A stretch of 64,000 bases of DNA from Epiperipatus broadwayi (taxonomy: Eukaryota > Onychophora > Udeonychophora > Euonychophora > Peripatidae), in contig JAQFVV010013285.1 in assembly GCA_028023455.1 (NCBI GenBank), positions 1 through 64,000 on the forward strand. The letters are read 5' to 3'. A model generated the notes under the pieces. That model saw only the letters and a program-made list of their open reading frames with translations, was not told where the DNA came from and did no database searches. Each line of letters starts with the position of its first letter. Positions within the stretch are counted from its first letter, which is position 1. Position numbers and translations under genes: made by a program. Below, one piece after another: positions 10,851-24,925 of the stretch.

Positions 10851-13800
10851 TATATATATATGACCAACTTCAGGCAATTTAAACTTTATTTTCATTACAA
10901 ACATTTTACAAACTGGAGTCAATTATTTTCACTTTGACAGATAATCAATCTAGTGAGGTATTACAATACATAATATATATTTGGAAATCAACTTTTTTTC
11001 AATTTCACATAAAATGTTTATTGGGTGGTTGGTGGACATTTTATACATTGAGAAATCACATATATAGGTATGATAATAGAGTTTCACTATTTATATAAAG
11101 GAGAAAAAATGTCATTGGTATTATGATACATAGATTTTAGTTTGCATTTATAGTATTTATTTATAACACTTAAATAGGATACATTAGGATTCATAAATAT
11201 ACTAAAAACATAATAATAAATATCATTTATCTAGACAGGGTGAGAGATATTTATCTCTCACATTTTTAAAAAAGATTTTAATATTTTATTGAAGGGTAAA
11301 CAAACAGACTAAATTTGTCAAAGATATACACATAATGACACAATTGTTTTATATGAAATTATTGATATAACACTTTTTCATTTCTTAAACTTTGCCTATG
11401 AATGAACATGTCCATTTTAAATATAAATGTAGACTAATCTTCATTGTTTACATGCGTATTGCTTGCTATAACAAAAGTATAATTATTATTTTAAAAATAA
11501 TTAATAGTCATTTGACTTATAGGTTGGTGGTTTGATTATTAATACACAAATAGTTTCAGCATTGTGAAATGGAATATTTATGTTTCCACTTTTATGGTTA
11601 GTATTATTTTATCTTGCTATGGTATTGATAAGGATTTGTGACAGCTTTCAGCTGATAAGTATGTGCCACATATAATGGCATCAAATATAGTATTACTATT
11701 AATATTGTGCATGGGCAGATGGAGAATCCCCCATTACTGATTACCTGGAGAGGATGATATTGTTGAGGCTTATCAATAGTTAGTGCTTAGTTAGCATAGT
11801 TAATTCCAAGAGAGAATGATATCCACGGTCTCAATTCTATTTCTCTGTGATGAGGTATTGCCCACACTTTTATACCTATGAAGAGGTATTAGAATTGGCC
11901 ATATTATTGTACAACTATCATGTTGTTTTGTAGTGCCTCCTTTTATTGTTTATTTCCTAATGAGGTTAAATAATTAGTTTTCCACCATGTATGGTGAAAT
12001 TTTTAGTATCTTAAAATTAAATAGCAAAGATAAGATAAAGTTATATTCAGGGACACTGGTCTATCTATAGTGTTTGCCTAATTGGAATAGTGTTATTATG
12101 ATGTTGTATGATCTTAATCAGTTATAAACAAAACAACCAAAACTTACTATTGATTGTAGAACTTCCATATAAAAGAGCAAGAGATGCACATGGACAATGT
12201 TGATTTATCTTCATCAAGCAGTGGTTTGCCAATGAATTGGTAAGTTAGGTTAACTATTAAAATTATTATGTTGTGGACATAGGCAATGTTTTGATGTCAT
12301 GTGTGCATTTTTGATTTCTGATGCCTGTCCCTACATTAATACAATAAATCCCTTCATAGTAAATAATAATAATTGCTAATTGTGTTGAATATTATAATTG
12401 TCATTATCATATTCTGATAAATAAAATAGTACAGTGTAATACTCTACTTTATAACTTTTGAGTTTTAGATTTAAAATTTGTGCATATCCCAAAGACTTAA
12501 ATACACTTTTGGTTTTATAATTTGAGTGCTAATTTAGTCTAAATAAAGTTTAACCTTCCTATTCTATAAGATAAAATAATAATAGAAACATAGCCAATAA
12601 TGATAGTGATACTATGAATATCACTGTATTAGTTTGTCTTATTTACTATATGTGTAGGCAATGGGTTACCAATTCTTTTCCATCCCTGATTTTATCTAAT
12701 GTATTCGTCTTGTTTAATGCAATGTGTCGGAAATAAAATTTTAAATAGTCTAAATAAATCTTGTTGCATTAAAAAGTTATTTAGTTGTCTGTAGTCTTAT
12801 TGCTAATCGCCACACATATTATTATTGTTATCGCTATCGACGTATCATCTGACTATATTGAAATCATCATCAATCAATATAGTATAATTAACTATATGTT
12901 GGTATATCATAATAATTTTGTTAAGCCCTAAGGTATCATCACTAAATAATCAAAATATTATTAACCTAGAGTGCATTATTTTAAGTGGTATACTAAAAGA
13001 TAAACACTTAATATTGATTTAATCAGTTTATTTGGACCCATAGATCTATCATTCACTGATCTTGATCACATTGTTTGTAATTATTTGAGAAAAGGAAGTT
13101 GGTAAGTTATTGTATTTAGTTATTAAAAAGTTACTCCTATTTCTTGAAGCTTAAAGTTAATAATAGTTGGGGACTTTATTAAGTTTCTTTGGAATTAGTA
13201 AATATTGTTTGTTAATTCGATTTTGTATTAAAAGCTGTTTGTGCATTATGTTTGGGTAGTGGAAAAATCCCTCTCACTGACTCAAAGTATATCTTGTATA
13301 ACAGGTTTTAAGTTGTTTGAACCCTGAGAAAAATAAGTTATTAATTTGCAATGTAGAATTTGAATTTATGGTAAATTTTATATCTTGTTATTTATTATAG
13401 TTGGATTTGAGTTATGTTATATTCACTGTTTATGAAAATCAAGCAAACTTTAAGGTGTAAATTGCTTCTTTTGTCTTAAAATGTATAGCTTGTTTTAACT
13501 TTATGATGAATATTCTGGTTTTGTCAAGCTTGGAATCCATATTTTATTTAGTTTATCTTATTATCATTTAATACAATATTAGTTTATAGTTTAATATCTC
13601 AGCCTCCATCATCAACATTGTTCTTCAATTTAGTCTTGATCGTTCTTTTATTTATTCATTCTCATTTGACCTTATTTCATTATCACAATTAATTATTCAT
13701 TCATTAACTTCTATTATCATCTTAACTATTCATTAACTCTTATTTTATCATCATCTTAATCATTCATTATTCCCATACATCTTTTTTCTTTACTCTTCAT

Positions 13801-14212
13801 TCTCAGACTCATTTCATTTTATGATTTAATTATTACTTATTCTCATAATCCATTTAGTCATCTACATCCTAATTTATTTATTACTTAATTTATAATTTTA
13901 GTTTCATATTTATTCCATAGATCTGGTTATTATTTATTTATTGGTTTGACAAATATTAAATTTATCTCAGAACCTTTTGTTTGTGGATTTTAAAGCTAGT
14001 TTGACCAGAAGTTATTATCTTCTTTAATCACCTTGTATCTTCTTTAAGTTTATAGTTTCATGCATGCTTAGTTCAATAAAGAAATTATCTCTTTAGTTTA
14101 ACATTTCTTTTTAGGCGTATATTCTTGATGATTGCTAGCTAAGACGGAGACAAAGTGGGATTTAGTCACTCTAAAATGTGAGGCTAGATTAGTTGAATGT
14201 AGTAAGGTTACA
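10851..14212. other. Non-coding repeat-like DNA ending in an LTR-type 3' terminus
   Basis: No gene seen. The block 11600-12000 is more GC-balanced and reads like the long non-coding repeat families elsewhere. A G-poor, pyrimidine-rich tract spans about 13600-13870. An AATAAAG signal lies near 14078. The segment ends GGTTACA at 14212 immediately before an (AT)9 run, the same 3' end seen in other LTR-type units, so its right part is probably a plus-strand LTR. Confidence 0.4.
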
Positions 14213-14230
14213 ATATATATATATATATAT
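14213..14230. repeat. (AT)9 run between two element termini
   Basis: Lies exactly between GGTTACA and TGTACA. The junction fits two LTR-type units meeting at one AT target site. Confidence 0.8.
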
Positions 14231-17200
14231 TGTACACTTTTTATCAGCCAGCCTATTCTAAAATAAAATTTTGGTGTATAATTTTAAATTTTACAAATCC
14301 AATAATATTTACTTATTAAAAGAAAACAACAATGACATACCTGATCACAGGATTTAAACTCGGATTTAGCTAATGGAAATTTATAAATGATCTTAACTCA
14401 AGTTACATATAAATAATAACCTATAGAGTCATATGTATGCAGATAAATGGACAATTGATATCATTTATTATTTAAAACCAGGGAAGTTTAAATTGTATTT
14501 TGTAAACATGATGCGTTATAGAGACCAATAATTATTGTTTATGCGCAGTTGATTTTAAAAAAAAATGTTTATATTCAAATCGTATTATATTTCAAAGTGA
14601 GTAAATATTTATTAATTTTACCAAAATACTGATCTAAAATTAAAACAGTAAATTGTATCTTTATTTAATTTCTAAAAATATTGTATTTCAATATTTTTTT
14701 TAAAAAATGAAAAATCGGTCATTTTAAAATAATAAACAAAAAAACTTGCAAGGTAAATCTATGTTGTTATAAACAGAAAAAGGTGGGAAATATTAAGCAA
14801 TCGAAAAGTGTCAAACAATTTTTTACTAAAAAAAATCCAAAAAAGAAGAGGTTTTCTTCTTGATTGTAAAGAATAAGTAACTAGGTTTTATTTTCTTGGG
14901 TTAAAAAAAAGTTGGATTAAAAATTCCTAAAATCTTATTATTTGCAAGCAGAAAAAGTAAAGAATTGTAAATGTATGGATATATTGGATAACTATAAGCT
15001 TTATGTTTAAATTAATCAAATAAATTAATCGTTTTCTACTGGGAAAATCAATGGTCAATAATTCTCAATAATCTCTTGAAAATTAATAAATATTGAGGAA
15101 ATAATCGTTGATGAATAATCAACAAATATACTCACTGAAAGGGAACAATAACTGTGCTGTGGGGAAAATGAATTGCAGTAATAAACCAAAGGAAATAAAT
15201 AAACACCGTCAATATTCAGTAAGGATAAATAAAAGAACTATAAATCCCGGGGAAACAGTTAAGTATATATATATTTAAGATTCAATAGAACTAAATTTTG
15301 GAATAGATGAAAAGTGTTCATTTTCATTCCGGCTATACATAAAATCCTAATGACAATAAGAGATAGGAGAAGTATTTAATCTGAGCCATACTGGTGGGAA
15401 TATCAGTTTTTTATAAAGTTTTAATTGAAAATGTTGCATGACACATATATTTTGATTAAAATCATAAGTGTACCTTATAATATATATGGAAATATATGTC
15501 ATCTAGAATAAATAAACAAGCCATAAATAATTTTTTTGGTATTACTAAACAAAGAACAAAAGGAAGGATTATTATTGCAATAACCCAAATACCTCGCGCT
15601 AGTCTTAGGAAAAGCAGAATCTTCAGAGAAAGAATGAGAAAATAAAAGTTATAATAAGTTTATGCAGTGTGGAACAACCCAGAACGCTAAAAAATTTAAA
15701 GTTGTTATTATACTTTTAGCTGAGAATTTAAAAGAGAACTTGTTCCTAATGTTGGTATTTATACTTTTAATCTATGAATTGTTAGTACGATGGGGGAGGG
15801 GGGGAATAAATCATTTAATAAGGAATTAATTAAACTTTTATATTAATAGTTATTTCATAATTAGGTTGAGATTAAAGATTATTACTCATTTAAATAAACA
15901 AATATGCTCAATACTCTAGTATGAAAGGTATAATAGGGTATTTAATGCGATATATACGCAGTCCAGAGGCAGGGTGTGTTTACATGTGCGAACGGATAAA
16001 AAAAGAAAACAATATTTTCTTATGTGAAATATAAAAGTATTAATTTTGTTTTGCTTATCAACCTCCAAAATTATAACTATCTTTTCTCCATTGTTTTTTG
16101 TATTATTACTTATTCATCAAATATGTAACCTTAGTCCTATTATTATTTTAGAGGTTGAAATAACAGACCATGGATTGAAAAAAAAAGACAAAAGAATAAA
16201 CTGGATGTGTAATATGTAGGCACATATACAGGGGTAAATATCTTAACATACAATGGGAGATTGTTAGTTTTGTTTAATTATAATACTCCGAAGATTAATT
16301 TTCTATTGTTATTGTTATTATAATATATGTGTATATCATTTCGTTATGTTATTTTAAATTAGATGTCAATGGTAATGTTTATTGTAATCATTTGTAATGA
16401 ATATTAATAAAATTATTGTTTTGAAAGTTTTATCAAATTCTAAATGTTGCATTTCTTTTCTGGGCTCATTTTCACCACATCACACGAACTCAAAATGTAC
16501 AGTTGAAATTAAAATAGGAAATCAATTCAGTTTAGAGCAATCAAACAATTTAATAAGCACACATCTTTTAATAGAGATTTTTACTTGCTACATGCTGCCT
16601 TGATCTCATAAGTCATTGATGACAATGAATATAAAATTAAACGATATATTACTTATTAGTGAAAGTATTAGTGTTAATTACAGTTTAGTTAATAATACTG
16701 TTTTAACAATAAGTATTAAAGAACATAAATATAAAGCTTGATTACAGATTTAAATTATAAGCCTTTCTTAATTTGGGCACTACCCATGGAAATCAGTAAA
16801 ATCCCTCTTGATATTTCATAGGTAGTATAAAGAATTAATAAATCAATGATTTTCCTGATATCTCCTTATTAAAAAGTTATTCTTGTGATTATTGCCAATC
16901 TTAATTAACAAAAATAATAGGAATAAAAGTTTATCTGTAATTATCTAACAGATTGGTATAATGAGTGATTGAATCTAAAACTTAATAGTTATCGATATGA
17001 TATAATATAGTGGTTATTATTGTTAGCCATGAGAGTATGTAGATACATAATAAGGAGGAGTATCTGGGTATTCTCATGCCCATTGAACAAATATTTTGTA
17101 TTTGTGTAATGTTAAGAGGATGTGATCTGTTTATGGGGAAGCGAGTCTCACATTAATTGTATTTAAAATATGTCTTATCTTAGAAATGTTAAATGAAGTA

Positions 17201-17368
17201 AAAATAACTTGGGAAAAATACTAACCTTATCTAAATTCAATTGTTATAGTTAAAGAAAATGGTCGGGAAATAGGCAGTTTGTTAATAGTACCTAACCAGA
17301 GTCCAAGTAGGGCCTAATGTAGGGACTTGACACCTCTGCTTAGGGTCGTACCACCTATAGACAGGCCA
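14231..17368 (-). mobile_element. Non-coding unit of family C bounded by AT runs
   Basis: Bounded by TGTACA at the left and GGCCA at the right, with AT runs outside both ends. The right part is the reverse complement of the start of the 51563-56815 unit. Shared blocks include AAATCCCTCTTGATATTTCATA (near 16799-16820, matching 52047-52066), GAATACCCAGA (reverse of about 17055-17070) and CCTACATTAGGC (reverse of about 17310-17325). Only short motif-less open frames occur. It is probably a decayed non-autonomous LTR-type repeat. The left boundary is inferred from the terminus only. Confidence 0.5.
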
Positions 17369-17385
17369 ATATATATATATATATA

Positions 17386-18159
17386 ATCACTAACATTTGT
17401 TGATATTTGGCGTTAAGTTTATCTTGGCAGTCTTTTAGATGATCTCAGAGAACAAATGACGTATCAATGACTCATAGGACCGGGTGCGAAAAGTAGTTTT
17501 GAAATCCTCTCATAATAAATACGAAATAATGCTAGCAAGGTAGTTTATTACTTACTAAAAATACTGATCAATCAATTACTTTCTTAAAAATAAATCTTTA
17601 TTTTTAGTCTTTTGCATATGATTATTGAAACTTGTTCTTGTGGCATTCAGGCTAAAATGTTTACCTCCCCACTCTCCAAAAAAGTGACGAATTTGTTCAT
17701 TGTAACTCATATTTTTCTTTTAAACTTTTAGGTTTCTCAGTTTCACCCTGAAAACTTCTCTTCATGGCTATATTTAATAAACAAATGTTAATAATGTAAA
17801 GTAAAAATAGTAAAATAAAATAAATTTAATTTTTCCTTAAAGTGATTTTAATATGCGATAGTTTGACTCTTATAATCGATTAAAAGACAATCGATGAATA
17901 AATTCTTGCTATTAATCACCGTTTATTGTGTAAAACATAAATAATAATGTAATATCTTAATAATTATTTGATAACGTAATGTTTCATTTAAAGCAAATCG
18001 TTCCATAATTTGCAAGAGATCAATTGTGCTTATCTGATTGGATTGTCGGTATGCTAAACGCGTTATGGATTTTAATTACTACTTGAGATATATGCTTTTC
18101 AGATACATAGACATATATTCCTTTACTACTGTTATTTCTACCAAAAAAACTCTATTCGA
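17386..18159. other. Gene-free DNA
   Basis: No coding sequence or element boundary recognised between the AT run and the first decayed RTE copy. Confidence 0.45.
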
Positions 18160-20010
18160 GTTAAGTTCATTTTTTAATGCTATTCATAAAGTTCCATCGG
18201 TATGTATAATCTAATCAAAATATTCATAATTTTAACTTTTTTAAAGTATCATTGTTAGCCTTTATTCTTTTTTTATGAAATGGATTACACTAATCTTTTT
18301 AGTATTCAACTGTAGACTTAAATATATTTATTGTTGTAAAGTTTCCTGAATATCTGGAGTATTGTTTGCAAAACCTACCCACATCTTTTGCAAAACCTTG
18401 ACTTAAATTGAGTCCAATATGTTTTTATTTTCTTAGTTTACAAATTTAATCCAGAAAACACTTTTTGTGATGTAAAAAATATTGGAGATATTCAACTAAT
18501 CTGTTTATATCCTTGCTTATTTTAATTTTCTGAATAGTCACATCATGTCGTCTAATCAATTTTTCCTGTCTTATTCAGTTCATGTCGTCTAATCAATTTT
18601 TCCTGTCTTATTCAGTTAGCAAAAATCTTTAATCGTTATGGAGATGATAGTAAATTAGCTGGCACATTCTTTAAATGTCAGTAGCACATCGGTGCTTATT
18701 CAATCATATGATACATCTTTATCTCTTAAAACTTTTGGTATATAATTTTAACAACAGTTTTTAAGCACTTCATTTTCTTCCTTTAATATGTCAATAAAAA
18801 TCTTCATCACTTTCTCCCATTATTTCCTTTTTGGTGATTCAATCATAACACTCATACCTTTAACCTTTTCTTTTAAAATACTTGGACATTCAGAAAATGG
18901 TTTAACTGAAGCGATTACTTATTGCTCTTTATTACTATATCATTTTTGTAGAATTCTGCCATACATCCCTATATAATAATCGTTCTATCTTTTATTTTAC
19001 TGCATAAACAGCTTTTCTTCCAATATCAAGATGACATTTTATATTTTTAAAAGTAGTATTTCTCTCGTTTCATTACCAATTCACTATTATATCTCTTAAA
19101 TCCTTGTATTGTGTACCATATTTATAGAATTCCAGGTATTCAATAAATTATTTTGAAGATGCTTTGATATTCTTTTTCTTTACCATATATTGTCAAGTTT
19201 AGTTTAAAATCCCATGATGGATTGCTGTATTTTGTATTACCTAATGAGAGAATTTGGTAGAATATCAGTTAATTTCTTACTCTTCTCATTCACATGTAAA
19301 CCATCTTACAAGACTGTTAATAGTTTTCAAATTCTAATTTACAGTAATTGTAATGATTTTGAAAATTATAAATATCAACTGTTAATACCGTCTCAAGATT
19401 ATTCCATTTATTCTATATTCAATATCTCATTAACTGATTATCACTTTCTGTGTCGAATCATTTTTTCTTTGTCAAAATTTAATCCAATTCTGTTGTACCC
19501 TTCATTTTGTTGACCAGTTCTTTTACACATTTTTTCACAGAAGGAAATCATAATATAATTTGTCCAAAAATTTCACAACTCTGTATTCTCTGTAATTTCT
19601 ATCATGACAACTAAATATATCGTCAGCACTTTCATCGTTAATCAGTTGTCAATTCTGGCATTAAAGTCTCCTATCTAAAAGGTGTTAGTCACAAAATCAT
19701 ACTAATTTTTTATATTTATATAAAAAAATTGGCTGCTATGTTACAATGAGAATTTGTCTAAACATAAATCTGAATTATCTGCATTTTATTGGTATCTTCT
19801 ACAAACTTCTAAACTCATCATGTCATATCATCTGATACATCTGAAATTTCAATTATGTCATTTCTCCATTTTTTAAAAATGTATAATCATCCAATATTTG
19901 TGATTTTCTAGTAAAGTTGTCCAATTTTTAATTCAATTGTTTCTTCTTCTTTTTTAATTTCACATAGTCCAACATCATCACATTCACTTTTAGTCAGATC
20001 TTTTCCCAAT
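18160..20010 (-). pseudogene. Decayed RTE-type LINE, copy 1
   Basis: Matches at intervals, in order and on the same strand, the better-preserved RTE element at 31739-34760. GTATTGTTTGCAAAA (near 18361) matches the palm region. TGTAAAAAATATTGGAGATAT (18471-18491) matches the segment next to the QGDS-like motif. CAATTCTGGCATTAAAG (near 19649) matches the endonuclease segment encoding NARIG. AATTATCTGCATT (near 19772) and CAATTGTTTCTTC (near 19935) match the upstream endonuclease. Numerous stops and indels mean no protein survives. The extent is estimated from the outermost matches. Confidence 0.7.
18544..18617. repeat. Perfect 37-bp tandem duplication
   Basis: The unit 18544-18580 (CATGTCGTCTAATC...) is repeated without change at 18581-18617. 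It lies in a non-coding LINE relic whose other parts are strongly diverged, so the duplication is recent compared with the LINE insertion. Confidence 0.95.
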
Positions 20011-20059
20011 TTACTTTGCTTTAAAAATGATCACGAAAATAATAGAAAGGAGCTAAATA

Positions 20060-21430
20060 AAAGGTTAAATATACATATTCTATGTTTCCCTGTTTAATTC
20101 TATGAATAAATTCATCCATTATGTCTCCATCTGTGCTAATAATTTGATCAAAGCATTTAAAGTTATTAATTACTTTTAATTATGATTATTTATCCTAATT
20201 TTTTTCTTCTGGCGTAATCCATGGAACTTCATTTTAGTCGCACTTTCATCTGATAACTCTAAAAACATTTCTAAGCTCCTAAGCATTATTTATAAATACA
20301 ATCACATTATTTGCAAAATTAAAATGTCTCCATTTACTTTTACTCACTTTATATTTTAATTCAGACAATATTTATATATTGTAAAATGTAATGTATTTAT
20401 TGCTGTTATATTCCAAATTTACTTTAGTCCTGTTGTTAATATCTTGAAATATTTAATACATTTTATGCTGTCAGATCTTTTTATTTACTTTTCTTATTAC
20501 TGATATAATCTTGTTTCCATTTCACAATTATTTTTTCTTCAATATTTAGCTTTATATAGTGAATTCTTATTAGATCATTTTCTTTTTTTACATTATTTTT
20601 ATCTGAAGAGAAAACTTATTTGAAAATGGCTGCTTTTTTATATTCCCTATATTTCATGCAGTTTTTAACGGTTTATTATTTATCTGTTAATATTTCAAAG
20701 TGATTAGCAAATGATACTTTAAATTTATTGCAGTGGTATTGAGGGTTATAAATATCACTCATTAACATATCTTACATATTACTAATTGATGATCATCTCC
20801 TGTATACTTATTGTTAATCATAATGTAATCCAATTTTTTGAATGCTTTCATATCAATTTCTTTTGCATTCAGTTTTCTGCATCTTCTCTTATTTTTATCA
20901 CCATTAGTAAATTTACCTAAAGCACTTTGAAGCATTAAAATCTTTTAAAACAATTTTAAAATGTTTCACCTGAACAATGATATTTTCCATATCCATGTAA
21001 AAATGTTTTACTTGTTCATCAGGATGACAATTCTATGGTAGAATAAATTTGAGGAATCTCCATTAATTTCAACAATTATACTTTCCATTTTTTCTGATGT
21101 ACCATTAATGACCATGATGATGTTCATACATTTTTATTAATAATGGATCTCATTCTATATTTTAACACAATTGTCTTCACAGATTTTCTTTTAATTTAAC
21201 TTCACAAAGTCTTAAAATGTTCCAATATATAATAGATAATTTTTTTACCAATTTATGCAATCTGTCTTCATTTAAAAGTAATCTGGACTTGGAGATATGT
21301 AATTAGAGATTATGGCTGAATGTCTGGGTCTGCAAGCAGAGTATTTGTGCAACATCCAATATCAATCACCAACTGCTACTTTAGCTGGTGACTCTACAGC
21401 CTTCGAGATATAGGATCCATTATTTTAATA
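20060..21430 (-). pseudogene. Decayed RTE-type LINE, copy 2
   Basis: A second relic of the same family abuts copy 1 in the same orientation. ATGAATAAATTCATCCATTA (near 20102) followed by TCTCCATCTG, and CTTTCATCTGATAACTC (near 20243), match the reverse transcriptase of the 31739-34760 element. Near 21180-21290, ACTTCACAAAGTC and CTTCATTTAAAAGTAATCTG match its endonuclease start. The internal portion between RT and endonuclease is shorter than expected, so a deletion is likely. No open frame of note remains. Confidence 0.6.
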
Positions 21431-24400
21431 ACTGTCTGCCTTTCTGAAAAAACCTAATAATTTTAGTTTGTTGACCATGATATATTTATACATATCCTAC
21501 CTTTAAGAATATCCAAATGATGTTTCAATTAAGAACTATCAGAAACAAGTGAAAAAAGACCATAATTTTAATGACATTCAACCCAGAAGTAAAATTTTAG
21601 TAAACCATTCATATATGATTCATGTGTATTAGCGTGCAGCCCATAAATGTTTGGTTACCACATGAGGTAGTTTATTATTCTGAATTTTCACTGTAATGTA
21701 ACATAGACAAAACAAAAAATAATTAAAGATGGTGAATTTATTATTTTCGAAGTTAAGGACAAAGAAGGATAAACAAGTTGGATGGACAATTTGATAATAA
21801 GTTTTAAGAATATTAGATATCTATTTAAACGTGATAGCAAATGAAGCAAAAATCATTCATGACTGAACACTTCATGAAAGAGCACAGATATTTATTTTTA
21901 TGACGTAATGAGAAAAGTTAAAACGTGATGAAAAAATAATCTGTAAGTTTAGTGAAAGTGTTAGAATCAAAAGCATATAAATTACATTTTAAAATTTTAG
22001 CAATAAGCAGGCAGAAATATAGACAATTTCAAAGTGGAAATGAGATTAAAATTTTCCAACTTTCTTAAAGGGAAAATTTGTAGAATATTTCCAAGGTAAT
22101 AGCAAAAGCCCACAAAGTAGATATGTATAGTTGTTTATCTTGACCTTTGAAACATTGCCAGAAGTTGATCCATTTAGTAGTATTTTGTTTTAATTTAAAA
22201 TAATAACTACTATTTAATGTGCACATTCAAATATTATATGATCCAGATCGAAGACAATATAGATTTACATTGAGTAAAAGGTTACTTTGCTGTCAACTTT
22301 ATAAATGTATAATGAGGTCTACTTAGGAAGCAAACTGAAATCATGTCAAAAGGGAAATAAGCAAATGTTTAATCCAGCTTTCTCAGATGTCATTTATATC
22401 TAAATTTTGCCAAGCAAAAATAAATAAAATAATGAAAAAATTCATAAATATAATTTAAAATGATTTATAATATTCCTCAGTTCTTTATTTTAAATGATAC
22501 TGTGAGTAATTTAGATATGTTTTGCTTTGCTCGACCCAAAATTTATATCTCACATGAGAAATGTAATCTTGAATTAATGTAATGAAAATAAGAACAACAA
22601 ATCTGATCAGATGCAACCAATGCATCCGAAGTGGTAAAGTGTGATTCTTTTATTTAAAATTTAGACGCTTTAAACTAAAGAATAACCACATAGTAAAATA
22701 TTACAACGGTATGATAATTTCTTAATGATGGATGTGAAAAATAGTAATTTAATAAAGCAAACAATGAATTGTAATAAACTATCTACTTCTATGCCAGTGA
22801 TTTTGAGATCAGAGAAAGCGGAAGTGATGATGTAGAAAAAATGATACTTGCATAAACGATGGTTAGAGTTACCTTTAGATTGTTTTTTTGATTTTTAATC
22901 TGCCTGGGAGTTATATCAAAGGATTATAATTTTATTTAGTAATTAGCCGTACTTATTTATTTAATTCTGCCTTTAAATTTAACATAGAAAATTAAATCCA
23001 CTACAAAGTATAATAATCCAAAATAAGAGGAAAGATTAAGAAATCATAAAAACTAATGCGAAATCAATCAATTAAAATAAACAAACGTAAATCAATTGAA
23101 AAAGTTAAAAATATTTTTAAAAAATGAGAAAAAAATCATACTTCTAAATGATCTATAATTTTAAAAACTTTAAAAATTATAAATCACACAGAAAATATTC
23201 AAATTATATTTCTGTGGTAATTCATGTAAGAATGAACGAATACTGTTAAATGTTGATAATAATTTGGAAAAGCATATAAATGCATTTATAGATCACAGTC
23301 ATATTTGTATAAATACATACACAATCTGGAAAATTAGTGTTATGAAAAGAGAACTTTCTATTATGATTAACAACAACCTGTTGTATTATAAATACAGTTT
23401 TAATGAGCATTTTCATAAATCCAGTAAGATAAAACAATTAAAAATCAATTACATTACTATTTATTTTGTTAATTACAATTAGTTTGTAATCAGGATTTTA
23501 CCCCAATGAATAATCATATAAACAATTTTAACCAACGTTTAATTACTTTATGACCTGTCGTGCAATCTACGACTAAATGTATTAGAATACTTTGGCAGGG
23601 ATATTTTAAAATTGTTTACATAGGAGCCTTGTTTGCTGATTAACATATTTTCAATAAATAGAAGGACAAAAACACAGTCTCACCAACCATTATATTATTC
23701 TAATCACATGGTGATGAGAATTATTTTTAAAAATTGCCTCTATTTTTCTTTTTTCCCACACCTTCATGATCAAATGTAGTAAAGATGATAAAACATTTCT
23801 AAACAATTTCATACAAAAATAAATAATCATAGAATTTTAGGTCTCTAGAGTTTATTTATATTCTGTAATAGTCGGCGAATGTTGTGGTGGAATGCTTATA
23901 TGTGAAGATCATATATCATGGATTGTGGCCACAGCTCACAACATTTCAGTCTTCAAACTACTTACAAACTTCTGAATAGTTATATATAAGATATGTACTT
24001 AAATACTGTACTCATATTCTTATGGCATTAGATTTTGTAATCACTGATTTTCAAAACAAACGGTTCTTTTGTAGTCATTACAAGGACAACACTTACTTAG
24101 TCTTAAAAAGTATCACAGCAGAAATTTTCTGCAGGTTAAGTTCATTTTCCTTGTTTACCGGAACGTTGCTATTTAAGTTGAATAAAAATTTTGTAATATT
24201 TTAATTGAGTTTCTTTACTACATATTGCTATGTATCAGGGTTATATACATATAGATAGTCACACTGGAATAAAAATAACACAAATACAACATTATTAGTT
24301 ATTTATTTATTAATTTATTTATTTATTAACAAGAGTGAATATATATATATTAAAATATAAATTAGTTTATAGTCCGAATAACAATAATGTGCAGAACAAG

Positions 24401-24599
24401 TCGTTGAATACACACATTACTCGACAAAGAGTATATCTTTCTTTCTAAGGAAGTGTAACAATATTAACGCATTTATGTCGTACTGAGGTGAGCACAATTT
24501 AGAAATTAACTGTTTCCCTTGTCGTTATTCGTTGTCTGCTATGGTTAGAGCTTCACTGGAGAAGGTTTCTATTTTCTCTGTATACTGCTGCGTCTTTAC
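21431..24599. other. Gene-free AT-rich DNA
   Basis: No recognisable coding region or complete element. Short open frames on both strands at 23246-23482 overlap each other and lack motifs. A TTTA-type low-complexity tract lies at about 24299-24330, followed by a short TA run. The stretch 24400-24600 may be 3' flanking sequence of the Gag/protease relic. Confidence 0.45.
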
Positions 24600-24612
24600 T
24601 ATATACTTTTTT

Positions 24613-24861
24613 TTATTTTATAAATGAAAATGAGTTTATTTGCAGCGCGTTCTTACTGCGTGCAATTCTAGAGTTCAAGTTTACTGGAACTATTATTTTG
24701 CCACGAATATCAACTTTATTTTCACTTATATCAGTTACAATATCATCTGTCATTTTTACTACAACTTTCCTTTTATGAATTTCAGTATTCCCCATCCAAA
24801 TTTTGTATTATATTAAGGACAGACCTGCTCTGCTATCAATTTCCAAATTTACCCATTTATT
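24613..24861 (-). pseudogene. Retropepsin-like protease remnant of an LTR element
   Basis: The minus strand reads WVNLEIDSRAGLSLI, then a stop (about 24814), then YKIWMGNTEIHKRK and a continuation ending near 24613. The IDSxAGLSLI block corresponds to the hydrophobic-hydrophobic-D-S/T-G-A active-site motif of aspartic proteases of Gypsy-type elements. Here the conserved glycine after DS is arginine. A later GKIIVPVNL segment fits a flap/strand region. With the zinc-knuckle relic upstream on the same strand it forms a Gag-Pro order. Substitution and stop make it non-functional. Confidence 0.6.
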
Positions 24862-24925
24862 GCAGAATCATACTCCAAAACGTTATATGATCAGCTGTTT
24901 TGTTATTTATAGTCTTTATTACTAT

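Noticed and set aside
18788-19513. Open frames of 62 and 99 residues on the plus strand
   Set aside because: They lie antisense within a decayed RTE copy.
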